This document shows positions 8,286 to 15,754 of a stretch of 27,426 nt of DNA, piece by piece; position 1 is the stretch's first letter, and each line of letters opens with the position of its first letter. This DNA comes from an uncultured Clostridia bacterium (GTDB lineage Bacteria; Bacillota; Clostridia; Christensenellales; Borkfalkiaceae). The notes beneath the pieces were generated by a model that was not told the DNA's origin, did not search any database, and worked only from the letters and a program-made list of their open reading frames with translations. The stretch is from the NCBI GenBank assembly GCA_934254725.1, contig CAKQLR010000023.1, positions 1-27,426 on the forward strand, in the 5' to 3' direction. The position numbers and the translations under genes were made by a program.

Positions 8286-8300
8286 TTTTCCCTCCGTTTT

Positions 8301-9269
8301 TTAAAGAAAGAACAGCAAGCAAACGAGCCCCGTCACAAGAGTTAAAACCTTATAACAAAAGGCAATTTTGGCTTCGCTTGCCCCTTTCATCTGAAAATGA
8401 TGATGAACGGGCGCCATTAAAAAAACTCTTTTACCCGTTCTTTTATAATATATTACCTGTACTATTACCGATATTCCGCTTATAACAAAAACTATTCCCA
8501 AAAAAGGAATATAAAAAGTATTCGAGCTGAAAGCCGATAAACATGAGATAAAGCCGCCGAGAGCAAGCGAACCCGTGTCGCCCATAAATACTTTCGCCCT
8601 GAACGTATTAAACAGCAAAAAACCGATAAGCGCGCCAGCCAAGGCAATCGAAAGCAACGCCGAATTATTCACAGAACGAAAAGTTAAACCTTCTTCTAAA
8701 AAAATCAACATTGCAAGAAGCAGCAGGTATACATAGCTTGTACCCGCAGCCAACCCGTCAAGCCCGTCCGTCAGATTAACGCAGTTAGTTACGGCAAGAA
8801 AGACAAAAACGTTTAACGGAATGGAGAGCCAGCCGAGTTCCACCCTCGTTTGAAAAAAGGGAAGAAACGGGCAAGTAAATCCCCTGACGTAAGCAAATAC
8901 GGCAGCGAGCAAGGAAATTATTGATTGAAAAGCAATTTTCTGAAAAGGCGTCAGGCCTTCGTTTCTTTTATATCTTATTTTTATATAATCATCAAGAAAT
9001 CCTACAAGGCAAAATCCACAACCCGCAGCAAGCGATACCAGCATCGGTCGTAAATTGTGTTTTTGCGCAAATATAAGCGATACGATACTTGACGACAAAA
9101 CAAAGGAAACGCCGCCCATAGTCGGGGTTCCGCCCTTGTACTCATGCTCCTTTACGTACGATAAAATGGATTGCCCCGCTTTCAGTTTTTTTAAAATCGG
9201 CAACAACACAAAACATATGGCTGCCGATAAAAACAAAGAAAGCAAAAAAGCCAGAATATAGACCTTCAA
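8301..9269 (-). CDS. mraY: Phospho-MurNAc-pentapeptide transferase (MraY)
   Basis: This integral membrane enzyme transfers phospho-MurNAc-pentapeptide to undecaprenyl phosphate to give lipid I. It has 322 residues with about ten membrane helices. The conserved cytoplasmic motifs are present: GFLDDYIKI (D93-D94), NLTDGLDGL (D168, D171), MGDTGSLALGG and APVHHHFQMKG near the C-terminus. The start is a TTG that overlaps the murE stop as TTGA, with GGAGG 7 bases before it, so the two genes are coupled. In many Bacillota murF lies between murE and mraY; here there is no room for it. The TTG start may limit synthesis of this membrane enzyme. Confidence 0.96.
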   Translation of the reverse strand: MKVYILAFLLSLFLSAAICFVLLPILKKLKAGQSILSYVKEHEYKGGTPTMGGVSFVLSSSIVSLIFAQKHNLRPMLVSLAAGCGFCLVGFLDDYIKIRYKRNEGLTPFQKIAFQSIISLLAAVFAYVRGFTCPFLPFFQTRVELGWLSIPLNVFVFLAVTNCVNLTDGLDGLAAGTSYVYLLLLAMLIFLEEGLTFRSVNNSALLSIALAGALIGFLLFNTFRAKVFMGDTGSLALGGFISCLSAFSSNTFYIPFLGIVFVISGISVIVQVIYYKRTGKRVFLMAPVHHHFQMKGASEAKIAFCYKVLTLVTGLVCLLFFL

Positions 9270-10720
9270 CGCTTATCCTCCAAGCTCAGCAAATCGAGAA
9301 CGCATTTTTTATCGCTGAACGGCAGTTTCGTACCCATTATTTCCTGATACTCTTCCGCCCCCTTTCCCGCAATCAACAAAATGTCACCCTCTTTTATGTA
9401 ATCGAGCGCATATGAAATAGCCTTTTTTCTGTCTTCGCACGTAATGTAATTGCTCGTTTTTTCTTTAAGTCCTTTTTCAACGTCGTTTATTATATCGTTA
9501 GGATCCTCAAAGCGGGGATTATCCGACGTGATTATGCAAAAATCGGCGTATTCGCCTGCAATTTGTCCCATAACATAACGTTTTGCTTTATCCCTGTTTC
9601 CGCCGCAACCGAATAAACAGACAAGTCTTTTTTTTGCGCATTTTTTTAGCGTAGTTAGTATTTGTTTTAATCCGTCCGGAGTATGCGCGTAATCGATAAA
9701 AACCTGCTTTCCACGCTTATTACTTATCGATTCGGCCCTGCCGCTTACCGCAGATACTCCGTTTAGCCCATTCTCTATCTGAACAGAAGAAAATCCGAGC
9801 ACATAACAGGCAAGGCTCGCAGCAAGGCAGTTGTACACGTTAAACAATCCGTTAAGATTGCAGGATACGGGTATTATTTCGTCAAACAAATTCATAACGA
9901 ACGATATGCCTTCTAAGCCCTCCGTTATGTTTACGGCAAATACGTCAGACGGATTTTCAATCCCGAATGAATAATTTATTTTGTCAGAATTTATAAGGCT
10001 TTTTCTTATACGTCTGTCATCAGAGTTGTATACGGCAACACTCTTATCTTTTGCTAAAATAAATGATTTTTTCGCTTCAAAATAATCATCCATATTTCCG
10101 AAAAAATCGAGGTGATCCTGAGTGAAATTAGTAAAGATTTTTACTGCAAACTTTAAACCGAAAATCTTTTCAAGCGCGCAAGCGTGGGCAGAGACTTCCA
10201 TTGCCACGTATTTCACTCCGGCTCTTTCCATATCGGCTAAAATCTTGTTTAAAAAAATCGGATCGGGAGTAGTAAGTTTCGGCGGAATATATTTTCCGCA
10301 ATAAAATACTCCTAAAGTGCCAATTACGCCAACATTTCCGCCCGAGCGCTTTATTATTTCGGAAATCAAATGACAGGTTGTAGTCTTGCCGTTTGTTCCC
10401 GTAACCCCGACTAATTGCATTTTTTCGGATGGATTGCCGTAAAAAATACAAGCAAACGCACTCATAGCCTCCCTTGCGTCGTCAACTATTACCTGAGTGA
10501 CTTTTACGTCAAGAGCTTTTTCCGTTACAATACAAATCGCTCCGTTCTGTACGGCTTGCGCCGCAAAGTTCTCCCCGTTTCCCTTTTCTCCCCTTATACA
10601 AATAAAAGCATATCCGTTTTTAACCTCTCTGTGATCGTGACACAGCGCAGCTATATCTATATCCGTTTGCCCTATTACATCAACAACATTATACCCTTTT
10701 ATCAGTTCTTTTAAAATCAT
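9266..10720 (-). CDS. murE: UDP-MurNAc-tripeptide synthetase, meso-DAP type (MurE)
   Basis: MurE adds the third stem-peptide residue to UDP-MurNAc-L-Ala-D-Glu. I choose the ATG giving MILKELIKGYN, preceded by GAGG at 7 bases, over a TTG 42 bases upstream that lacks a ribosome binding site. The resulting length of 484 residues fits the family. The ATP P-loop GVTGTNGKTT is at 105-114. SAHA and NFTQDHLDFF follow, then the C-terminal domain with DYAHTPDGL and GCGGNRDKAKR. The specificity motif DNPR at 400-403 (followed by FEDP) is that of meso-diaminopimelate-adding enzymes rather than lysine-adding ones, so the organism should have DAP-type peptidoglycan. The gene opens the murE-mraY-murD-ftsW unit after a terminator. 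Confidence 0.96.
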   Translation of the reverse strand: MILKELIKGYNVVDVIGQTDIDIAALCHDHREVKNGYAFICIRGEKGNGENFAAQAVQNGAICIVTEKALDVKVTQVIVDDAREAMSAFACIFYGNPSEKMQLVGVTGTNGKTTTCHLISEIIKRSGGNVGVIGTLGVFYCGKYIPPKLTTPDPIFLNKILADMERAGVKYVAMEVSAHACALEKIFGLKFAVKIFTNFTQDHLDFFGNMDDYFEAKKSFILAKDKSVAVYNSDDRRIRKSLINSDKINYSFGIENPSDVFAVNITEGLEGISFVMNLFDEIIPVSCNLNGLFNVYNCLAASLACYVLGFSSVQIENGLNGVSAVSGRAESISNKRGKQVFIDYAHTPDGLKQILTTLKKCAKKRLVCLFGCGGNRDKAKRYVMGQIAGEYADFCIITSDNPRFEDPNDIINDVEKGLKEKTSNYITCEDRKKAISYALDYIKEGDILLIAGKGAEEYQEIMGTKLPFSDKKCVLDLLSLEDKR

Positions 10721-10867
10721 TTTTTCGCCTCGAACAAGCCTTTCTGTATTTAGTATATGCAAAGGAAGCTCCGTTAAGAACGCAAAAAAACTTGCCGTAT
10801 CTGAAAAGTTTGTTTTTCATTTTTCTTTTATTTATATAAAATTTTGTTTGTTTTTATAATACGGCAT
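10721..10867 (-). promoter_or_regulatory. murE upstream region, promoter not resolved
   Basis: This AT-rich gap lies between the terminator of the RyR-type gene and murE. A transcription start for murE-mraY-murD-ftsW is expected here. TATACT (10752-10757, minus strand) is a possible -10, but no good -35 lies at the right distance (TTAACG is only 14 bases away). I see no riboswitch-like structure. Confidence 0.3.
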
Positions 10868-10897
10868 AAAAAAACCGCACGGTTATTCACCGAGCGG
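10868..10897 (-). terminator. Intrinsic terminator after the RyR/Rossmann gene
   Basis: On the minus strand, CCGCTCGGT pairs with ACCGTGCGG around a GAATA loop, a 9-bp stem with one T-T mismatch, followed by seven T. It lies about 35 bases beyond the stop of the 734-codon gene and closes that gene's transcript before murE. Confidence 0.85.
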
Positions 10898-10932
10898 AAA
10901 GAAAAAACAAATTGTTCTTTTATAATATCAAA

Positions 10933-13137
10933 TTATTTTTTTATAATCTTCTGTCCGACCTTTTTCAAAAACCAATAAGCGTCGTCAAGAAGTTGATAAT
11001 CGTACTTTATAACGTCACATCTCTCTTCTGCCTGCAAAAGAGTCTCGCCATCTTTCAAGCACTTTTTCGCAACGATGTTTCTGTAAGTCACAAGCCCGTC
11101 AAACGTCGTAAGACAACCGTGCCTCCTTACCCTATAGTTTTTGCCGTTCGTGCGCTTCGTCTTTCCTTTCTCGACTATCTGCTCGTTTTCGATAAGGTCG
11201 ATGGAAGCGGGAATAACTCCGTTGCTTATCATATACGAATTCCAGCGCAAATGCTCGTGAACCGCAAGATTTTTTCTCCTCGATTCGGCAAAGGAAAGAT
11301 TGTATTTTATTATAGGTTTGCCGTCTGCCGTAACTTTATAATATGATGTATCCGGCATATCGTCACCCGCATACACTTTCATATACTCCGCTTCGGATAA
11401 AGCCTGCCCGTCGCAGTCTTCGGGTACATAATCAAGCCCCATTAAATTCAATTTCATTCTGAGACTTAAACAACCGTAAAGGCTGGAATTTCTCTCAAGT
11501 TGAGTCTTTTCGGAATACCAGTCATAATCGGCTTCTGCTTTTATTTTATTTACATTCTCCTCCGAAACAGTCTTATTTTCTCTGTGCGTTATTTCGTATT
11601 CTATCTGATACACCTCATTCCGAAGCATAGCCATAGTTAAAAGATTATCGCCGAGAAGCTTGTCGATATTATAAACGACACTGTTCTCGTTTGCAATCAT
11701 ATAGCAATCCTTTTCATCGAGAAGGAATTGTTCTTTGCGATCGCTTCTCACTTTTACGAAAATAACAAGGTTTTCGACACCCCACTCATTTCTCTTAACA
11801 GCGAACTTACGAGCCAAATCTATGTTTTCAAGATCGGAGCCGAACGCAATAACAATAAAGTTTGCATCGTTTTTATTTAATGTAACGACACCTTTTATTT
11901 TATCATAAAATTCCGTATCGTTTACGTCAAGATGATAGAATATTTCGTTTGCTGGTTGATCGGGCAAAGGTAAATAATCTTTCGGGTTAAAATCCTTGCA
12001 TTCATTCTTATATCTGTTGTAATTGTGATTAAGATTTTTATCGTTCTCGGCTTCGCACTTGTCGAATATATGATAATTTACCTGTTTTAGTTCGACGCCG
12101 TTTTTGCCTTCGGTAATAAATTGATTATTGGCAACGGAAGTAAGAAAAATTTCTCTGTTCGTCCTTCCGAACCCTATCATCACAACGTTTATATTTACGC
12201 TCTGTTTTACAAGAGAAGTTTTGTAGTCAATCTGACTTTCGTTCATAAACTTCGTTAGCGGATATTTATCAATGAAATCGACCGCTATTTTTTGATACTT
12301 GTTAACGTAGAAAATACAACCAAATCCGTCGGCAACTATATCCTCGTAAATCGCTTCATAACCGGTATCTCCGAACACAAAAATACGCAGAACACCGAAA
12401 AGCTTCTTTCTTTGCTCTTCGTCGCAGGAAGTAATCGCATTAACGAAATGCCTGACCAATTTTATATTCGATTCGTCATCGCCCGTGTTAATTACGGCGT
12501 AAACTTTTTTGTTTTTATTAACGCATTCCTTAACTTTTTCGTTTATGTAATCCTTATACGAGCGGGCTTGATGATAAATATACCCCTTTATATATAAATC
12601 GGTAGCTTCCGCGTCCGTAATTTTTGCCACTATAATTTTCGCTCTTTTTTTATCGCTTTTGTATATCAAATGGTTTTGCGGATTATTGCCGAATAAATAC
12701 AGTTTTTCCTTTCCCGTAAACTTAAATGCAATTTTCTTGACAAACGTCCACAAATATTGGTTTGCAAGCGATAATCCGAACATTATCGCGTTAAGCCCCA
12801 CAAGAACATAACAGCAATATACGGCAACAAAGAAAATAGGGCTGACATCCATCAGCGCTTGCATTGTTGAAGTATCGTACTTCAAAACAAGAAGTTCTAT
12901 TACCTTCGGAATAGCTTTAAAAAAGCTTATAAAGACGTCGCCGCCCGAATAAACCATGCCCATCCAGTACAAAGGGACGGCAAAAATGTAAATCAATACG
13001 CCTTTGCCCTTTCTGAAACTGCGTATATAGGTAATTTTATCCTCACGCTTTTTTGCGAAAAGATTGTAAACAACCGTCACCGCACCCAAAAGCATTATTA
13101 TAAGACAAACAAGCGCAACAATATTGTAAATAATCAT
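10933..13137 (-). CDS. Membrane protein with Rossmann (TrkA-N-like) and C-terminal RyR-like domains
   Basis: The 734-residue product is not a normal member of this cluster. Three hydrophobic helices lie at about 1-28, 45-64 and 98-124, with no ion-channel selectivity filter of the TVGYG type. The rest appears cytoplasmic. Around 315-335, NVVMIGFGRTNREIF looks like a nucleotide-binding Rossmann motif as in TrkA-N/RCK proteins, and ANFIVIAFGSDLENIDLARKF (about 425-445) looks like a later strand-helix of the same fold. Near 555-570 is a SLRMKLNLMGLDY stretch. The C-terminus has VHEHLRWNSYMISNG (626-640) and RRHGCLTTFDGL (671-682), matching the pattern of RyR domains (HExxRW, then RHxxLxxxDxL). 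The ligand and role are unknown. It has its own strong promoter and terminator, so it is a self-contained unit. NAD(P) or nucleotide binding is inference. Confidence 0.75.
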   Translation of the reverse strand: MIIYNIVALVCLIIMLLGAVTVVYNLFAKKREDKITYIRSFRKGKGVLIYIFAVPLYWMGMVYSGGDVFISFFKAIPKVIELLVLKYDTSTMQALMDVSPIFFVAVYCCYVLVGLNAIMFGLSLANQYLWTFVKKIAFKFTGKEKLYLFGNNPQNHLIYKSDKKRAKIIVAKITDAEATDLYIKGYIYHQARSYKDYINEKVKECVNKNKKVYAVINTGDDESNIKLVRHFVNAITSCDEEQRKKLFGVLRIFVFGDTGYEAIYEDIVADGFGCIFYVNKYQKIAVDFIDKYPLTKFMNESQIDYKTSLVKQSVNINVVMIGFGRTNREIFLTSVANNQFITEGKNGVELKQVNYHIFDKCEAENDKNLNHNYNRYKNECKDFNPKDYLPLPDQPANEIFYHLDVNDTEFYDKIKGVVTLNKNDANFIVIAFGSDLENIDLARKFAVKRNEWGVENLVIFVKVRSDRKEQFLLDEKDCYMIANENSVVYNIDKLLGDNLLTMAMLRNEVYQIEYEITHRENKTVSEENVNKIKAEADYDWYSEKTQLERNSSLYGCLSLRMKLNLMGLDYVPEDCDGQALSEAEYMKVYAGDDMPDTSYYKVTADGKPIIKYNLSFAESRRKNLAVHEHLRWNSYMISNGVIPASIDLIENEQIVEKGKTKRTNGKNYRVRRHGCLTTFDGLVTYRNIVAKKCLKDGETLLQAEERCDVIKYDYQLLDDAYWFLKKVGQKIIKK

Positions 13138-13209
13138 AGCTTCACTCTTTTTTCTTTTGTTTTCCAGGATTCCGTTTCATATTACGCAAAAAACTTAATC
13201 CATATTCGA

Positions 13210-13238
13210 ATTATATCATAAAGAAAACAAAATATCAA
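13210..13238 (-). promoter_or_regulatory. Strong promoter of the RyR/Rossmann gene
   Basis: On the minus strand, TTGATA (13233-13238) is followed after exactly 17 bases by TATAAT (13210-13215). TGA directly before the -10 makes an extended -10. The -35 abuts the ftsI stop codon. The start codon of the 734-codon gene lies about 70 bases downstream. This is among the best promoter matches in the window. Confidence 0.85.
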
Positions 13239-14966
13239 TCAGTTTTGCGGTTTTATCTTTTTAACGCCGATGATACCTTCAAAAATGCTTTTAGCATAGG
13301 GTGCAGCTACAATAGAGCCGTAGTGTTGCCCCACCGGCTCGTCAACGATTACAAGTACCAGATATTTCGGGTCGTCGGACGGAAAAAAACCGACAAACGA
13401 CGAAACATACTTACCCTGAGCAATAACGCCGTTTTCGTATTTCTGAGCGGTTCCAGTTTTACCGCCGACTTTGTAACCCTCTATATAGGCGTGTTTACCG
13501 CTTCCCTCCGAAACAACCCCTTCGAGATAGGAAGCCATAAGCCGGGAAGTTTTTTCCGAAAAGGTTTTATTCTTCAATTCGGGAAGAACCGTTTGAGCCT
13601 TTACACCCGAAGAAGAAAAAACTTCTTTTAAGAGATGCGGAGTATAATAGTTCCCTCCGTTTACGACGGAAGCCGTCGCCGCAGCGAGTTGGACGGGTGT
13701 TACCGCTATAGTCTGCCCAAAACCTATACGAGCAAGATCACCGTCCGTAACAGCCTTTTCGGGAATAAGCATTCCGTTTGCTTCGCCTATAAAATCAACG
13801 CCCGTCTTGCTTCCGTAATTAACCTTTTTGATATACGAGTAAAACTTCTCTTTGCCGAGAGCAAGAGCCATATCCACAAAACACGGGTTGCAACTGTTGT
13901 TTAACGCTTCCTTTATTGTTTGATTCGAATGCTTGCCGTCCGCGTGCGAACGCCAACATTTTATATTTCTGCCTAATACAGTTCTGTATCTCGAACTGTT
14001 AAAGATATAATCGGGAGAAAGAGCACTCGGGTTTCCGTTGTAAAATTCCTCCAAATCGGCAGCAGCTGTCAATATTTTAAAAGTAGAGCCGGGTTCGTAG
14101 TTGTCTGCAATCAAACCGTTTCTCGACAGTTTGTTTAAAAGGGCGATGTCCTCCCTCGGAATATTATTCAAATCATACGAAGGCTTGCTTGCCAATGCCA
14201 GGATTTCGCCTGTAGACGGGTCGATAACTATACACTCCGCCCGCTTCGGCGAATGCGTTATATAAGCTATCTGCATGGCTTGTTCGGCAATCTGTTGGAT
14301 CTCGTAATCGATAGTAAGCGTTAAATCAAGCCCTTGAACGGCAGGTATATACGACGCACCCGTTTCCTCTATTTCCAAACCGACAATATCGGTTTCGTAC
14401 AGAATTTCACCGTTTTTTCCCCTAAGAAGCTCATCATACTGCTTTTCTATACCGGATTGTCCTTCGTTGTCATACGAGACGTATCCAAGCGTTTGAGTAA
14501 GAAAATCGCCGTACGGGTAATATCTTATTGGATCTTCGGAAAAATAAACGCCTTCGAGGTTGTATTCTTTTACCCTTTCAAACTGCTCGGACGTAATATG
14601 GCGTTTTACAGTGTATTCCGAAACGTTACTCTTTATCTTTTTGAGGAGCTTTTCATAATCGAGCGAAAATTCCTTTGAAAGCAATACGGCAGTTTTTTCC
14701 GGATCTTTAACCGAACGAGGTCTAACAAATACGGCATATGCAGATTTGTTGTCAACCAGCACGACGCCGTTTCTGTCGAGTATTCTGCCTCGGGGCGCAA
14801 TAAGCGGAAGCTCCCTCGTCCATTGATCCACAGCCTTTTCGCGAAGCTCTTTGCCATCCGCAATCTGCACCGTAAATACGCGAACAATAACTATCAAAAA
14901 CAATACGAGAAGAATAAGCATTCCCGCAAAAATTCTTTTTCTCAGCACAGTAAAAGAATATTCCAT
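13239..14966 (-). CDS. ftsI: Class B penicillin-binding protein, FtsI/PBP2B-type transpeptidase
   Basis: This is a septal peptidoglycan transpeptidase, 575 residues from the ATG chosen (GGGAG 5 bases upstream). A GTG ten codons earlier lacks a ribosome binding site. An N-terminal cytoplasmic stretch is followed by a membrane helix at about 13-34. The PBP dimerisation domain begins around 55-75 (APRGRILDRNG). The transpeptidase domain carries the active-site serine in STFK (294-297), SCN (358-360) and KTGTAQ (503-508). The protein stops after the transpeptidase domain, with no PASTA repeats, so it is an FtsI-like divisome enzyme rather than a typical SpoVD. It is the expected partner of FtsW, although the two genes are split here by the 734-codon gene, murE, mraY and murD. 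Confidence 0.94.
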   Translation of the reverse strand: MEYSFTVLRKRIFAGMLILLVLFLIVIVRVFTVQIADGKELREKAVDQWTRELPLIAPRGRILDRNGVVLVDNKSAYAVFVRPRSVKDPEKTAVLLSKEFSLDYEKLLKKIKSNVSEYTVKRHITSEQFERVKEYNLEGVYFSEDPIRYYPYGDFLTQTLGYVSYDNEGQSGIEKQYDELLRGKNGEILYETDIVGLEIEETGASYIPAVQGLDLTLTIDYEIQQIAEQAMQIAYITHSPKRAECIVIDPSTGEILALASKPSYDLNNIPREDIALLNKLSRNGLIADNYEPGSTFKILTAAADLEEFYNGNPSALSPDYIFNSSRYRTVLGRNIKCWRSHADGKHSNQTIKEALNNSCNPCFVDMALALGKEKFYSYIKKVNYGSKTGVDFIGEANGMLIPEKAVTDGDLARIGFGQTIAVTPVQLAAATASVVNGGNYYTPHLLKEVFSSSGVKAQTVLPELKNKTFSEKTSRLMASYLEGVVSEGSGKHAYIEGYKVGGKTGTAQKYENGVIAQGKYVSSFVGFFPSDDPKYLVLVIVDEPVGQHYGSIVAAPYAKSIFEGIIGVKKIKPQN

Positions 14967-14985
14967 AAAAACTCCCGAAAAAGCA

Positions 14986-15013
14986 TTAGTATTCACAAAT
15001 ACTCTATTGTCAC
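14986..15013 (-). promoter_or_regulatory. Possible ftsI promoter with an inverted repeat
   Basis: Between the ftsL terminator and ftsI, GTGACA (15008-15013, minus strand) is five of six to the -35 consensus. TACTAA (14986-14991), or ACTAAT at 17 bases, is a poor -10. The stretch between them contains a perfect 6-bp inverted repeat, AGTATT-TGTG-AATACT (14988-15003), which could be an operator. A promoter is needed here because of the upstream terminator, but its exact place is uncertain. Confidence 0.35.
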
Positions 15014-15067
15014 GGTTTAAAAAATATGCATAAGGCCTTCATTCCTCGTAAAACAGTTTTAAAAAAT

Positions 15068-15098
15068 TAAAAACGCCCGTAATATACGAGCGTTTTTA
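15068..15098 (-). terminator. Intrinsic terminator after ftsL
   Basis: On the minus strand, AAAAACGCTCGT pairs with ACGGGCGTTTTT around an ATATT loop. One T-G wobble pairs only on this strand; on the plus strand it is a C-A mismatch. That favours minus-strand function. A T-rich tail follows. It lies about 50 bases after the ftsL stop and ends the mraZ-rsmH-ftsL unit. Confidence 0.8.
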
Positions 15099-15148
15099 TA
15101 AAAATTTAAGGAAGGTATTTTAAAGGAATAAAACGGGAGAGAACAAAA

Positions 15149-15688
15149 TTATTTGCTCATACCCATTTCGGTAGCTTTTCTTATTATGGTTTCTTCGGAA
15201 GAAACTTCTTCAAGTTCTTCTCTCAGAACCTCTGTTTCCGTCTTAAGAGCGGACACAGACTCCTCTTTTGCGTTGATATTCTCCTGCATCGAGCGCAGAA
15301 CACTTGCGTTAATTGCGATAAGCGCGATAATGGTAGCAACAACCAAAGCGTAAAGAGCTATCATAATCTTTCCTTTTGCGGAAATTTTATAGGAGCTTTT
15401 TGTTTGCTGATCCTCTTCTTCTTCAAAATCTGCGTTATCGAATGTAAACTGTAAGGTCGTGTCGGAGGGATTTGTATCAACCGCCGCACCGACGTTTACG
15501 TTATTATCCATAACGTCGTTATCGGCAAGGTGTTGTTCGATAAACAAACCTTTATCCGTGTAATTGCGCATTAAATCGTTAGATACGGAAGTATCTCTTT
15601 GATAAGTAACAGCGTCGGGTTTTCCCTGTTGCTGATATGTTGTTTTATTCTTTTCAAGCAAATCTGCAGTTGTTCCGGTATTGATCAT
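15149..15688 (-). CDS. ftsL: FtsL-like divisome protein with long cytoplasmic tail
   Basis: This bitopic membrane protein of 179 residues lies in the standard ftsL position between rsmH and ftsI. A single hydrophobic helix spans about 107-127 (MIALYALVVATIIALIAI). It is followed by an extracytoplasmic coiled coil at about 128-165, rich in Glu and Leu at heptad spacing (SALKTETEVLREELEEV), and a short conserved-looking end (ATEMGMSK). This matches FtsL/DivIC topology. It is unusual in having about 105 residues before the membrane helix, polar and acidic (EEEEDQQ near 89-95), where FtsL usually has a few dozen at most. That tail looks disordered and could bind cytoplasmic divisome proteins; this is inference. 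The ATG start has GGAGAGAGAGG just upstream. A terminator follows the gene. Confidence 0.83.
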   Translation of the reverse strand: MINTGTTADLLEKNKTTYQQQGKPDAVTYQRDTSVSNDLMRNYTDKGLFIEQHLADNDVMDNNVNVGAAVDTNPSDTTLQFTFDNADFEEEEDQQTKSSYKISAKGKIMIALYALVVATIIALIAINASVLRSMQENINAKEESVSALKTETEVLREELEEVSSEETIIRKATEMGMSK

Positions 15689-15712
15689 TCCCTCTCTCTC
15701 CTTTTATGTCCT

Positions 15713-15741
15713 ATAGTATTATTATTCAAAATAGTATTATT
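15713..15741 (+). repeat. 11-bp direct repeat between rsmH and ftsL
   Basis: ATAGTATTATT occurs at 15713-15723 and again at 15731-15741, an 18-base period. It lies in the 66-base gap between rsmH and ftsL. The function is unknown; chance in an AT-rich gap is possible. Confidence 0.4.
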
Positions 15742-15754
15742 CTTTTTTTGTTAG

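Noticed and set aside
9266..10720. Possibility that the murE gene is a MurE-MurF fusion or a MurF
   Set aside because: The length (484 residues), the DNPR motif and the absence of a second P-loop fit a single MurE.
10721..10762. Upstream TTG start for murE adding 14 residues
   Set aside because: It lacks a ribosome binding site. The ATG at 10720 has GAGG at 7 bases and matches the usual MurE start.
10933..13137. Potassium channel function for the RyR/Rossmann protein
   Set aside because: The N-terminal helices show no pore loop or TVGYG-like filter, so a channel call is not supported even though TrkA-N-like domains occur in channels.
13239..14966. Assignment of the class B PBP as sporulation protein SpoVD
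   Set aside because: SpoVD-type proteins carry a C-terminal PASTA domain. This protein ends right after the transpeptidase domain, so FtsI/PBP2B is preferred.
14967..14996. Upstream GTG start for ftsI adding ten residues
   Set aside because: No ribosome binding site precedes it, while the internal ATG has GGGAG at 5 bases and gives a normal N-terminus before the membrane helix.
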